This document shows positions 17,806 through 27,415 of a stretch of 43,347 nucleotides of DNA, in pieces. The position numbers and the translations under genes were made by a program. This DNA is from Desulfuromonadales bacterium (GTDB lineage: Bacteria > Desulfobacterota > Desulfuromonadia > Desulfuromonadales > UBA2197): assembly GCA_014859605.1 (NCBI GenBank), contig JACUTW010000014.1, forward strand, positions 1 to 43,347. The letters are read 5' to 3'. The stretch's first letter is position 1, and the number at the start of each line of letters is the position of its first letter. The notes below the pieces were generated by a model that saw nothing but the letters and a program-made list of their open reading frames with translations, was not told where the DNA came from and searched no databases.

Positions 17806-18606
17806 ATGAAGATTGCTCGGCAGGGGAAGATCAACTATTTGCAGCCGGACTGGGCTGACAGTAAAACGATTCAGGCTGGTTTCACCACCCGCAACGGCGG
17901 GGTGAGCCGGGCGCCTTACAACTCCCTGAACCTCGGTCTCAACACCGAAGATCACCGGGCCAATGTCGAAGGGAATCGCTCCACGGTCGTGCGCGCCTTT
18001 GACCTGCAGCCGCACATGCTTTTGACCGTGCAGCAGAGCCACGGTAATAATATTCTGGTGATTAACGAACCGAACCACGATCTGTCCCACTTCCAAAGCG
18101 TCGAATGTGATGCGATCGTCACCAATCAGCCCGGCATCATGCTCGGCATTCTCGTCGCCGATTGCTATCCGGTCCTCCTCTTCGATCCGATCCAGCGGGT
18201 CGCCGCCGTCGTTCATGTCGGCTGGCGCGGCGCCGCCAACGGCATCCTCCCCAAGACGATCGCCTGTCTGTTCAATGATTTCAGCGTCAACCCTGCCGAC
18301 CTCAAAGCCGCTATCGGCCCCGGTATCGGCGCGCATCGCTACGAAGTCGACCGGCCGGTCCGCGACGCCTTTCGCAGCGGCACCGACAACTGGAGCCAGA
18401 TCGCCAAAGAGACCGAACTCGGCAAATGGCACCTCGATCTCCGGCGCGCCTGTGAACTCCAGCTCGCCGCTGCCGGGCTGCCATCGGCACAGGTCGATGT
18501 GGTCGAGGAGGACACCTGTTGTCACCGCGAACTCTTCTTTTCCTTTCGGCGCGACAATGGCCAGACCGGAAGACAGATGGGGTTTGTCCTGATTCCGGAG
18601 GAGTAA
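17806..18606 (+). CDS. pgeF: Peptidoglycan editing factor/polyphenol oxidase family (YfiH, laccase domain)
   Basis: FTTRNGGVSRAPYNSLNLGLNTEDH, QQSHGNNILV, ADCYPVLLFDPIQRVAAVVHVGWRGAANGI, IGPGIGAHRYEVD. ATG 17806 preceded by CAGGAG. Confidence 0.94.
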   Translation: MKIARQGKINYLQPDWADSKTIQAGFTTRNGGVSRAPYNSLNLGLNTEDHRANVEGNRSTVVRAFDLQPHMLLTVQQSHGNNILVINEPNHDLSHFQSVECDAIVTNQPGIMLGILVADCYPVLLFDPIQRVAAVVHVGWRGAANGILPKTIACLFNDFSVNPADLKAAIGPGIGAHRYEVDRPVRDAFRSGTDNWSQIAKETELGKWHLDLRRACELQLAAAGLPSAQVDVVEEDTCCHRELFFSFRRDNGQTGRQMGFVLIPEE

Positions 18607-18673
18607 GGGGGGACAGGATGGTTAACCGAAAAAACTGTCGCGCTCTTCAGGCAGCGCCGCATGGAGGGGGATT

Positions 18674-20881
18674 ATGCTCAGGAAAAAATCACTTCTTATT
18701 ACCGGACTGATTACACTCAGCGCCTTGGGCGCACTGACCCTGCTGGTGACAGCGCCTTCCTGGTCGTCACCAGCCCTGCTCTTCGTCAGCAGCACTGCGC
18801 CGGAAAATCTCCCGACAGCAGGGTATGACCTCACCCTGCACGGGAGCGGTTTTTCCCAGGAAACTCGTCTCTGGCTCGTCCCTGAACATTCGATCCGCAC
18901 CGCCATCACCGCCACCCTTGAAACCTTTGGGTCTCCCTACCAATTTGTCAGCCGTGACGACCGCCTGTATGTCGCCAATGGCGCACGGGGGTTTTTTATC
19001 GTCCAAGGGGTGCAATCCCTTGTCCCGAGGATCAGTGGCAACCTGGAGAGCGGCGGACAGGGCTTAGAAGTCGCCCTGCACCGGGATACGGCGCTGTTGG
19101 CGGCAGGCAATAACGGCCTGCAGCTTATCGATATTCGTGACGATAGCAACCCGCAACTTCTGTCCGCTCTCAACGCCCTCGCGCCCGCCCTCAGTGTCGT
19201 CAACAGCGCTTCCATCGTTTATGTCGCCCGTGGGAAATCCGGGGTGGAGATCGTTGATATTGCTGATCCGCGCCATCCCCGGCGCCTCGGAGTGCTGCCG
19301 GATTTGCCGGCAGCCTACAAGCTGGCGATTAACGGCAATATCCTGGTAATCTCCACCACTGATGGCGGCTGGCTATACGACATCAGCCAACCGACACAAC
19401 CGCGGCGCCTGGCGGCACTGCCGGTGCCGGGGGGGAACAATACCGTCATGGTCCGCTGGGAAGAGACGCTGTACTGGGCCACGAAAAGTGCGGAAGGGGG
19501 GCGCCTTTATGCTCTCGACATCAGCCGGCCGTTCGCACCGCGCTTGTTGCGCAGCGTCCCTTTAAGCGGCACCCCTCTCGGCATCAGTTGCAATGCAGAG
19601 CAACTTGCCGTGGCTCTGGGAAGCTATGGGGTCCAACTCTTTTCTCTCCAGGAGCCACAGCTGACGGCAAGCAGCAGCATTGCTGCCAAGGGCCGGAGCA
19701 ACTACGCTCTCTTTCTCGGCAGCGACCTCTGGATTGCGGATAGTAGTGGCGAATTACTCCGTCTTGACCAGGAAAAGGGCAAAGCGCTGACAACTTCCCC
19801 CCTCCTTCCCAACCTCTCCCAACGGATTAACCCGATCGTTACGCCACAGCTCTTCTCTTTCGGCGACAGGAAAAAGATCTCACTCTTTGATCACTGGAAT
19901 GAGACCGCACCGGTCCTCCTGGCACAACTGCCGGTCACCGGACTCGCGCAACAATACCTGAGCGCAGACCAGCAAACGCTCTGGCTGGCGACGCGCGACA
20001 AGGCCACCGCCACTACGGGAAAACTCCTTAGCGTCGACATCTCGCTGCCGCATGCGCCGAGAATGACCGGCCAAATCTCTTTTCCTCACGCCCCGGTGAT
20101 CATTGGCGAGTATGGCACGACCTTAGTCATCACCAGCCAGACCTCGGGTCAACCGCTGATCGACAAAAGAACCGACCGCTTGGACTCTCTGCACTTTATC
20201 GATATCTCGCAGCCAGAGAGTCCGATCCTTGCTTCCACTTATGACCTCGGAGACAGCAGTACCGGAATCAGCCTGACAGAGAGCTCCATTGTTCTCATGC
20301 AAACCGACGGGCTCTTGCGGGTGATCGATATCAGCGCAACGGAGGCGCCAAAGGAAGTGGGGACTTTGCAGATGCCCTGGCTGCACACGGCCGCCTGGGC
20401 GGGACGCGTCAATATTGTCGTAAAAGATGATGTGGCATTTGTTTCTTCATCTTTGGGAAAGATCTTCCTGATCGATCTGCATGATCAGCAGCGGCCCGAA
20501 TATCTTGGCGACTTCACTTTTCCGGCGCCGGTGCGCACGCTGTTACTCAGCGATCACCTCCTCCTTGTTGAGCTCAACAAAGAAGGCTTGCTGATCTTCG
20601 ATCTGAAAGAGAGCCGGGCGCCGGCAATCCTCGGGACCATCCCCCTCCCCGGTCGTTTCCATCGCCTGACCGTCCAGGGGGGAAAGATCTGGTACACCCA
20701 TGACGACAGCAATGGACTCTATTCCCTACCCCTGCCGCGGCGCCTGCAAAACTCAGACACAGATCACGACCAAATCATCGCCCACCTCGCACAATCGCCA
20801 CCACCGGGTCCTTACCGCTTATGGCTGACCGACAAGGGGAAGAATCTTCTGGTTCCGGGCGTCTCCTGGCACAGTCGCTAA
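18674..20881 (+). CDS. Secreted or membrane-anchored LVIVD-repeat beta-propeller protein
   Basis: 735 aa, N-terminal hydrophobic signal. Repeats such as YVANGARGFFIVQG, GLQLIDIRDDSNPQLLS, GVEIVDIADPRHPRRLG, LYALDISRPFAPRLLR, LRVIDISATEAPKEVG, IFLIDLHDQQRPEYLG. Confidence 0.85.
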   Translation: MLRKKSLLITGLITLSALGALTLLVTAPSWSSPALLFVSSTAPENLPTAGYDLTLHGSGFSQETRLWLVPEHSIRTAITATLETFGSPYQFVSRDDRLYVANGARGFFIVQGVQSLVPRISGNLESGGQGLEVALHRDTALLAAGNNGLQLIDIRDDSNPQLLSALNALAPALSVVNSASIVYVARGKSGVEIVDIADPRHPRRLGVLPDLPAAYKLAINGNILVISTTDGGWLYDISQPTQPRRLAALPVPGGNNTVMVRWEETLYWATKSAEGGRLYALDISRPFAPRLLRSVPLSGTPLGISCNAEQLAVALGSYGVQLFSLQEPQLTASSSIAAKGRSNYALFLGSDLWIADSSGELLRLDQEKGKALTTSPLLPNLSQRINPIVTPQLFSFGDRKKISLFDHWNETAPVLLAQLPVTGLAQQYLSADQQTLWLATRDKATATTGKLLSVDISLPHAPRMTGQISFPHAPVIIGEYGTTLVITSQTSGQPLIDKRTDRLDSLHFIDISQPESPILASTYDLGDSSTGISLTESSIVLMQTDGLLRVIDISATEAPKEVGTLQMPWLHTAAWAGRVNIVVKDDVAFVSSSLGKIFLIDLHDQQRPEYLGDFTFPAPVRTLLLSDHLLLVELNKEGLLIFDLKESRAPAILGTIPLPGRFHRLTVQGGKIWYTHDDSNGLYSLPLPRRLQNSDTDHDQIIAHLAQSPPPGPYRLWLTDKGKNLLVPGVSWHSR

Positions 20882-20897
20882 GCAAAACCGGCAGGGC

Positions 20898-23369
20898 TTA
20901 AAAATCGTAGGCGACTCCGGCCCAAAACTGTCGACCCATCTCATAAGTGGTTGTGGAACCGCCGGTTTGGATACGGGAATTAAAGACGTTATTGACTTCG
21001 AGGGAAAAGCCCAGCGCCTGTTGGCGATAGACCGGGGTGCTCCAGCCGAGTTTCCAGTCAAAGATCACCTTGCCGGAATGCTTGATCTCTTCGTAGACCG
21101 CGACTTCATCAAGATTGTCAGTTTTACGAATTTCTCGATAACCACTGCGATAGCGACTGAGATTAGTAAAGGTGAAACGGGACGGAAGCTCTGCGATCCA
21201 TATCAAGTTAACGATAATCGGTCGATTCTGGGCCAGAGCCGGAAGGTCGCGCTTGTAAATTAATTGATTGTTGTACCAGACCTTTTCGCTGACATCTTCC
21301 CTCTCCAGTTGAACATCATAGTCCCCATTTGTTGTGGTAGTCTCCTGCCAAGACGCATTGAATCCGAGAAAATAGCGCATCCATTTCCGTTGCCAAGCGA
21401 GGCTGTACCGCTCATGGTGACTTCGTCCCAAGTTGTTCAACGTATAATATTGGAGTCCATCCGATTGCATGGGCGAGTAAGTACGGGAAAATTCGTCGCG
21501 TCCCTCACGACGCAGGTATTTAAGGTTGAGAATTCCGCCCGCCACTCTTTGCTCTAACCCCACCGAGAATTCGTCGGCATAAGGGGTGTCAAGTTTGGAA
21601 AAACGGGTAACGTTCGGGCCCTGAACTGAGGCCGTTTCCCATGGTCGCGGCTGCTTATTGTCTGAATTTCTGCTTTCCGTGCGATAGGGAACCTTGACTT
21701 CGCGCAATTTATAGGTCAGCAGTGTGGTCCCGTAATAACGATTTGCTCCGACACTGAGGGTCGTTGCGCCACTGCCGAAGACGTCATAGCTCGCGAGAAA
21801 GCGCGGCGCAAGGTTCGCCTGCTGCATCAGATCATTATAATCGAAGCGCAGACCGGGACGGAGTTCAAGCCTCCGAAAGCGAAGGAGATCCTCCCCGTGC
21901 AGGCCGATCTGCTGGATAACGGCTTGACTCTTTCCGGCGGGATAAATCTTTCTATCATGAAAAAACTGATCGCCCTCAGCACAATCGAAGGTGTTACCGT
22001 TGCAAAGGATATCAGGTGCCAGAGAGTCGAGGGAATTTACGCTTTCATCATTATTGATATCTCTGAGAGGACGGTATTCGTAGGTTGCCTTTAATCGTTC
22101 AAAACTACCCAGAGTGCGATTGAGGTCGATGCCGGTGGTTAGTTCGTGCCGAATCGTTCCGGTCAAGATTGGATCGAGACGCAGGACGCTCTTCAAATCA
22201 TAACTTTCCTGTATCTTTTCAACTGTTCCAAATCCCCCTTCACTACTATATTCAGATCCTAACAGTCGCCCCCAATCCTTGCTGTTGGTCGCGGTCCAGA
22301 GACGAAAATGTTGCGGCCCACTGCGAAGATTTGTGCTATGGCGATAAGCACCCGTTAGCTCCAGTTCCCCGCGAGAGAAAGCGTGCTGCCACTCCCCTTG
22401 CAAGGCAAGTCCCTCCATCTTCACTTCATAGTCGCTGTCCTTGACATTTTTCAGAAAGAGTTTTTCTCGATAAGGGGTGCTGCTTATGCTGAATTCGAGC
22501 CGATCATCGTCCGTGACGTCGTTAACATATTTGATAAAGTAACTCTGTTGTTGCCGCTGTTGGGTCTTCGTGCCAAGAAAGTAAGGGAGTGGAATGCGCG
22601 AATCGAGTTGATGCCAGGAAGCAAGGACTCCACTTTTTTCCGTCAACGGGAAAGAAAGGGTCGCACCATAATCATTCTTGGTGAATTTTGGTTGTAAACT
22701 TTGATGACCACCGGAGTTAAATTCGTCTTGATTCTGACCAGAAATATGAAATCTGGTCCACTGATGACGAGTGGTGCGATAGGAAAGATGTCCTTCAACC
22801 TCGCAGCCGGGGTCACGGGTCGTCGCCTCGATGACACCACCAGCGAAGTTGCCAAAACGGGCGGGGACATTGCTGTCGTAAATGGTGACATTTTCAATCA
22901 AGTCACTATGAAGAAATCGCTCTTGAGGATGCCCTGGGGTATCGTTGAGAATGTCCTTTGTCCCTGCCGCGGGGTCAACAAGATTATTGTTGGCAACACC
23001 ATCGACCAGGAAGTTGTTTTGATAAACCTTCCCGCCGGAGATGGAAATGGTTGGCGGGAGGATCTCTCCACCGCTTTTGGCGCTATTGTAATCTTCACTC
23101 AGCTGGAGACCGGGGAGGAGGCGCAACTGCTCGTTGAGGCTGCCGTTACCACTGGGGAGGTGTTGAATAACTTTTCGCTCAAGGGAAGAATCTTGTGCAG
23201 ATGGAGATTCGCTGCTGCCGACGACAATGACCGGCGCCAAAACTTCCACCCCGGCGGCGGACGGGACGGTCAGGTCATCCTCCGCAAAAACGAGAGGAGA
23301 CCAGAAGAACAGACCGACCCCGGAGAGTGCCGCCAATAACACGGCAGAGTGAATACGCAACGGGATCAC
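20898..23369 (-). CDS. TonB-dependent outer-membrane receptor
   Basis: 823 aa, signal peptide. Plug-like region (IVVGSSESPSAQDSSLERKVIQHLPSGNGSLNEQLRLLPGLQ...ISISGGKVYQNNFLVDGVANNNLVDP), barrel ending in aromatic QFWAGVAYDF. GTG start overlaps the upstream TAG (TAGTG). Confidence 0.9.
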   Translation of the reverse strand: MIPLRIHSAVLLAALSGVGLFFWSPLVFAEDDLTVPSAAGVEVLAPVIVVGSSESPSAQDSSLERKVIQHLPSGNGSLNEQLRLLPGLQLSEDYNSAKSGGEILPPTISISGGKVYQNNFLVDGVANNNLVDPAAGTKDILNDTPGHPQERFLHSDLIENVTIYDSNVPARFGNFAGGVIEATTRDPGCEVEGHLSYRTTRHQWTRFHISGQNQDEFNSGGHQSLQPKFTKNDYGATLSFPLTEKSGVLASWHQLDSRIPLPYFLGTKTQQRQQQSYFIKYVNDVTDDDRLEFSISSTPYREKLFLKNVKDSDYEVKMEGLALQGEWQHAFSRGELELTGAYRHSTNLRSGPQHFRLWTATNSKDWGRLLGSEYSSEGGFGTVEKIQESYDLKSVLRLDPILTGTIRHELTTGIDLNRTLGSFERLKATYEYRPLRDINNDESVNSLDSLAPDILCNGNTFDCAEGDQFFHDRKIYPAGKSQAVIQQIGLHGEDLLRFRRLELRPGLRFDYNDLMQQANLAPRFLASYDVFGSGATTLSVGANRYYGTTLLTYKLREVKVPYRTESRNSDNKQPRPWETASVQGPNVTRFSKLDTPYADEFSVGLEQRVAGGILNLKYLRREGRDEFSRTYSPMQSDGLQYYTLNNLGRSHHERYSLAWQRKWMRYFLGFNASWQETTTTNGDYDVQLEREDVSEKVWYNNQLIYKRDLPALAQNRPIIVNLIWIAELPSRFTFTNLSRYRSGYREIRKTDNLDEVAVYEEIKHSGKVIFDWKLGWSTPVYRQQALGFSLEVNNVFNSRIQTGGSTTTYEMGRQFWAGVAYDF

Positions 23370-26300
23370 TATAATCTGTCATCGAAGAGGGGGCGAAAAT
23401 CTTGGCTATCCAGGATCCCGTCGCCATCACTGTCGTCATCCATGATTAAACCGGAGGCGGCAATCTCCTCAGTGCTCGCCAGCGGGTTGAAGAAATCCGG
23501 CATGCCATCCCCATCGCTGTCGATACTGGCAACCCAGGTGTCAGGGAAATCGTCACGATCGATGTAAGCGTTAGCCAAGGTCTGTATGGCCTGATTGCGC
23601 TCGGACGTAAATTCGAGGGACAAAGCCAGCGCCAAAGCCTTCTCGTACTCATGGACTACGGCATAGGTCGTAATGATGTTGAGAAACTTCTTGAGTTGGG
23701 TGGCAACAACAGCAATTTGGCGAGAACTTTCCTGGGCGGCAGTCACGGCATTCAGCGCATCACTATGATAACCCGCGCGATCGAGATAAAGGGCGGCTCG
23801 CAGCAGGTAGTCACATTCCTTGACAGCAAGAGCATCATTGACCGTACCCGCCGTGTGGATCTGCTGAGCCCATGACTGGAAGGAGAGTGCGGTCGAACGG
23901 ACGCCAAGATTATCTCCGACCTCCTCGTACGATTTGACCAGCTTTTCATAAAGTTGCGCGGCGTATTCTTCCGCGCCGAGACCAGGAGTCACATTGGCCC
24001 GATAGTGTGCGGGGTCAGCATCGGCGAGCCTTTTAGCGTCATCCAACAGGGTCAATGCTGTTACCGTCTCCTCATGGTTGTGATAGCCAAGAGCGATATC
24101 GGCTAGAGCGGTCACGACATAGGGATCGTCCGCTATGGCTTTTTGAGCCGACTGTAAAAGCTCTTTTGCCTTATCGACATCTGCCATTTGCGCATAAAGC
24201 TCAGCCACTCTGACGTAACCATTGCTGATTCTGTCCAGATTATTACTCAGGGTCATGCCATCAAGTATATCCTTGGCCTTTTCCAGCGCTTGACGCGCTT
24301 CGTTGAAACGGCCGTTGTTGATCAGCACCTGGCCGATATAAGGTCTGCTGCTGTTAAAATAGGTCAAAAGATCGATACGGTCTTCGTCCTTGGGGACATA
24401 GGAGCTGTTGTCAACGATACTGAAGGCTGTATCCATGAAGCCCTGCAGGGCTTCATATGTCGCAACCAATTTGAAAGCTTTGCTTTGATCGGTCGTGCCA
24501 CCGGGGATGGTGTCTGCAAGATCTAAAGCCTCCCCCCTTGCACCGACGCGATACAGAGATTCGACCAAACTGACAACCGGCCCCCAGTATGTCGCCTCGA
24601 CAGAACCTTCAACTTTTCGCAACTCTTGTATTTTGTAAAAGACCTCCACAACCTTCGTGCCATTGCCGAGATCGGCGTAACGCTTGGCAGTTTCACTCCA
24701 ATTAAAGATACGAAGTTTATATGTGCCCAAGTAGGGGGGGGTCAGTCCAGAGTAATGGTCCATCTTCTCAATAAGGGGGGTAGCAGCTTCAAGGTCACCG
24801 TCAGCAATATAAGCATCCGCGACATTCTTGATGCCGGTAATTAACTTGCCATAAATGATGGCATCACTGGCCAAGGCTTGAGCGATAGCAGCAATATCAC
24901 CGAGAAGACTTTCTGCGTTGAGCAGATCGCCAGCCTTACGGTACAACGAGGCCGTTGTTAGGAGATTCGCCACATCTGTGGCACTGGCGCTGGCCTCTCC
25001 TTTGGTGGCAATAACTTTTCGATAGAGATCTCTGGCGAACTCAAGAAATTCCAGCGCTTCCTGCGGGCGATGCGATTTAATCAGCGCATTTGCCAAGGCC
25101 CGGTAAGCATTCGCTTTCGGTTCGCTCTGGATAATCTGGTCGGCAATGATCGCCCGCGTTTCGTCGATTAAGTCGTCGGTGGCTTTTCCTTCGATAATTT
25201 TCAACTGCACTGCATCGTTGATAGCATCATCAAAGACCTGCTTGATCAACTGTTCCGCCTGGAAATAATGGGAGTGATTTGAAATAAAATAGTAAGTATG
25301 GCGTTTCCAATTGTCGTCCCCCAAAGGGGCAAATAGTCGATCTTCTGTATTTAAAAAACCATTTCTAGCCAGTTCGGTAATCAGGGGATCTGTCTCTATG
25401 GCCGCAAGTTTTTTTTCAAAGTTGGCAGAATCAGCCCAAATCACCGATGTGTGCAATTGGTGAATGACGACGACATAACGTGTAATCCGTTGCGAAATCG
25501 GTCCCCCAAGAATTATGACATCACTGCCCGCGGCATTCAGGGTCACTTTTGCCAATAACTCTAGATTTTCTTTATAGATGGGATTATTTTTGAGTTCTGC
25601 AAAGACACCATCATCATTCAATATTATCTTAACGCTCGCAGAAAAAAGATCCATCAACTCTTTTTGTTTGAGTATGGCGGCGGCATCTTCAATCGTTAAG
25701 GCCTCTGATAGAAGTGCTTGCATCTCCGATATGCGCGTCTGTGCGTCCGGGGTGAGGTTGAGAGCTTTAAGGGTATCGATATTACAAGTAGTTTGAGTCG
25801 CAAATAACGGAACCTGCTTGGCCACATTCTCGGCAATAGCAACAAAAGGATTGGCGGTGGGAGTTCTAGATTTTACTTCCCGAGCGATTTGAGTCAGAAG
25901 GAGGGTGCGACGAAGCAAATCAAGATTCGTGTGAGGCTCTGCCACTAAGTTAAACTCAGGAGAAAGGGTCAGCCAATTGCGAAGGAGACTCTCTGCATTC
26001 TCGAATGAAATATTCTGATCCTGTAGCTCCGCAATTAAAGTCGTCAGTGGCGAGACCACAATTTTTGTCACGTCGCCTTTAAAGAGCGCGAGGGGACTGC
26101 GCATCTCCATCCCGGTGAAATCGATCCTTGTAGCGCGGTCGATCCCGCCGACGGCAACCACACTCACACCGACCAAATCCATACCGACTGGCACTTGCAG
26201 GGAAAAATCCCCATTCGAATCTGTCAGGGTGGAACTCTCTACGAGACTCTTGTTCTCCTTGTCGCGCAGCGAAACTCTGGCGTTTTCAATGGGCCCGTCC

Positions 26301-26428
26301 TCAACAACGCCACTGATGAGGAAAAACTTTGCCGACTCAGGGGTTGAGCTATCTCCCCCACATCCCGTGAGACTGACCGTGAGAAAAGCTAAAATACACA
26401 GGAAGGCAAAGCCCTTTATTCTTTTCAT
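23369..26428 (-). CDS. Large TPR-repeat lipoprotein with C-terminal DxDxDG (thrombospondin type 3/Ca-binding-like) repeats
   Basis: Lipobox MKRIKGFAFLCILAFLTVSLTGCGGDSS, carboxypeptidase-regulatory-like segment ISGVVEDGPIENARVSLRDKENK, many TPR-like helices, C-terminus DSDGDGMPDFFNP...DDDSDGDGILDSQDFRP. Confidence 0.85.
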   Translation of the reverse strand: MKRIKGFAFLCILAFLTVSLTGCGGDSSTPESAKFFLISGVVEDGPIENARVSLRDKENKSLVESSTLTDSNGDFSLQVPVGMDLVGVSVVAVGGIDRATRIDFTGMEMRSPLALFKGDVTKIVVSPLTTLIAELQDQNISFENAESLLRNWLTLSPEFNLVAEPHTNLDLLRRTLLLTQIAREVKSRTPTANPFVAIAENVAKQVPLFATQTTCNIDTLKALNLTPDAQTRISEMQALLSEALTIEDAAAILKQKELMDLFSASVKIILNDDGVFAELKNNPIYKENLELLAKVTLNAAGSDVIILGGPISQRITRYVVVIHQLHTSVIWADSANFEKKLAAIETDPLITELARNGFLNTEDRLFAPLGDDNWKRHTYYFISNHSHYFQAEQLIKQVFDDAINDAVQLKIIEGKATDDLIDETRAIIADQIIQSEPKANAYRALANALIKSHRPQEALEFLEFARDLYRKVIATKGEASASATDVANLLTTASLYRKAGDLLNAESLLGDIAAIAQALASDAIIYGKLITGIKNVADAYIADGDLEAATPLIEKMDHYSGLTPPYLGTYKLRIFNWSETAKRYADLGNGTKVVEVFYKIQELRKVEGSVEATYWGPVVSLVESLYRVGARGEALDLADTIPGGTTDQSKAFKLVATYEALQGFMDTAFSIVDNSSYVPKDEDRIDLLTYFNSSRPYIGQVLINNGRFNEARQALEKAKDILDGMTLSNNLDRISNGYVRVAELYAQMADVDKAKELLQSAQKAIADDPYVVTALADIALGYHNHEETVTALTLLDDAKRLADADPAHYRANVTPGLGAEEYAAQLYEKLVKSYEEVGDNLGVRSTALSFQSWAQQIHTAGTVNDALAVKECDYLLRAALYLDRAGYHSDALNAVTAAQESSRQIAVVATQLKKFLNIITTYAVVHEYEKALALALSLEFTSERNQAIQTLANAYIDRDDFPDTWVASIDSDGDGMPDFFNPLASTEEIAASGLIMDDDSDGDGILDSQDFRPLFDDRL

Positions 26429-26496
26429 GCAGTCGGAACTCCAAATTTTGAGGACACTCAAAGACGAAGCAATTTTTTATGCGGCAACCGTCGGCG

Positions 26497-26515
26497 GACA
26501 ATGATAACATCAAGC
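26497..26515. promoter_or_regulatory. Possible Fur-like half-sites in the divergent intergenic region
   Basis: GACAATGATAACATCAAGC resembles GATAATGATAATCATTATC: 10 of the first 11 positions, 12 of 19 overall. Confidence 0.25.
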
Positions 26516-26665
26516 ACTGAATACAGATTTAACAATTATTAGGTCAAAATAACTACATCAGAAAAAACTCTTTCAAAATCGCACTATTAAAGACCATAAT
26601 TTACTCTATTTTTCAACAATAAACTCACCTGGCAACGACAATGACACTCTTTACCGCGAGGTTTT

Positions 26666-27415
26666 GTGGCTGATCACCACCGACATGACGGGTTCATTTG
26701 GGCGCTGATCTTTTCGCTGATCATCAACCTTCTCTTCGTCTTTGCCCTCCTGATCCAGCGTGATGGTGCCAGAACATCAGGACTTCGACCCTTCGTTGTC
26801 TCTATCGCCTTAAATCAGCAGGGGCACAGCGATGAGCACACGGTCAGTATTGGCGGCCCCCCCCTTCCGCCGCCGGCAAAAAGCAAAAAAGCGCTAGAAC
26901 CGCCCAAGACTCTCCCTCCTCTGCACAAAAACGTCCAACCCGCCTTGCCGACAACTGACGGCCCTGTGCAAACAACGACCCCCCCACCGAAGGCCGGAGC
27001 AGAGACCGCGGGAACAGAGACCGATCTGCCCCCCTTAACGACAGAGGGAGAGAGTGCGGGGGCAACGAAAGGCGAAGAAATTAGCGGCGGGCTGTCGATT
27101 TTTGGGGACAAAACAGCGGGAGACAATTACACTGCACCGGAATATCTTGTCGGCGAAAAACCACCTTATCCGAAGCAGGCAGAACGTAAGGGCTGGGCGG
27201 GGACTGTGATTTTAAACTTATCGATCAATGCCAAGGGTGAGGTGGAACAGGTGGGGATTGCCAAAAGCTCGGGTTATAGACTCCTCGATCAACAAGCCCG
27301 TCAAAGTGTCGGTGCCTGGCGCTTCAAACCGGCCCGGCGTAACGGCATCGCCACTGCCGTCACCGTGCAGCAACCGATCATCTTTCGCTCCACCCCTTCG
27401 GAACCGCCCCAATGA
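26666..27415 (+). CDS. tonB: TonB-family energy transducer
   Basis: 249 aa: N-terminal TM, proline-rich linker, C-terminal [62 protein letters not shown]. Confidence 0.92.
   Translation: MADHHRHDGFIWALIFSLIINLLFVFALLIQRDGARTSGLRPFVVSIALNQQGHSDEHTVSIGGPPLPPPAKSKKALEPPKTLPPLHKNVQPALPTTDGPVQTTTPPPKAGAETAGTETDLPPLTTEGESAGATKGEEISGGLSIFGDKTAGDNYTAPEYLVGEKPPYPKQAERKGWAGTVILNLSINAKGEVEQVGIAKSSGYRLLDQQARQSVGAWRFKPARRNGIATAVTVQQPIIFRSTPSEPPQ

Noticed and set aside
20967-23339. Several plus-strand ORFs antisense to the TBDR gene (e.g. 22701-23339, 212 aa)
   Set aside because: The minus-strand TBDR frame is continuous with convincing plug and barrel features; antisense ORFs have no family features.
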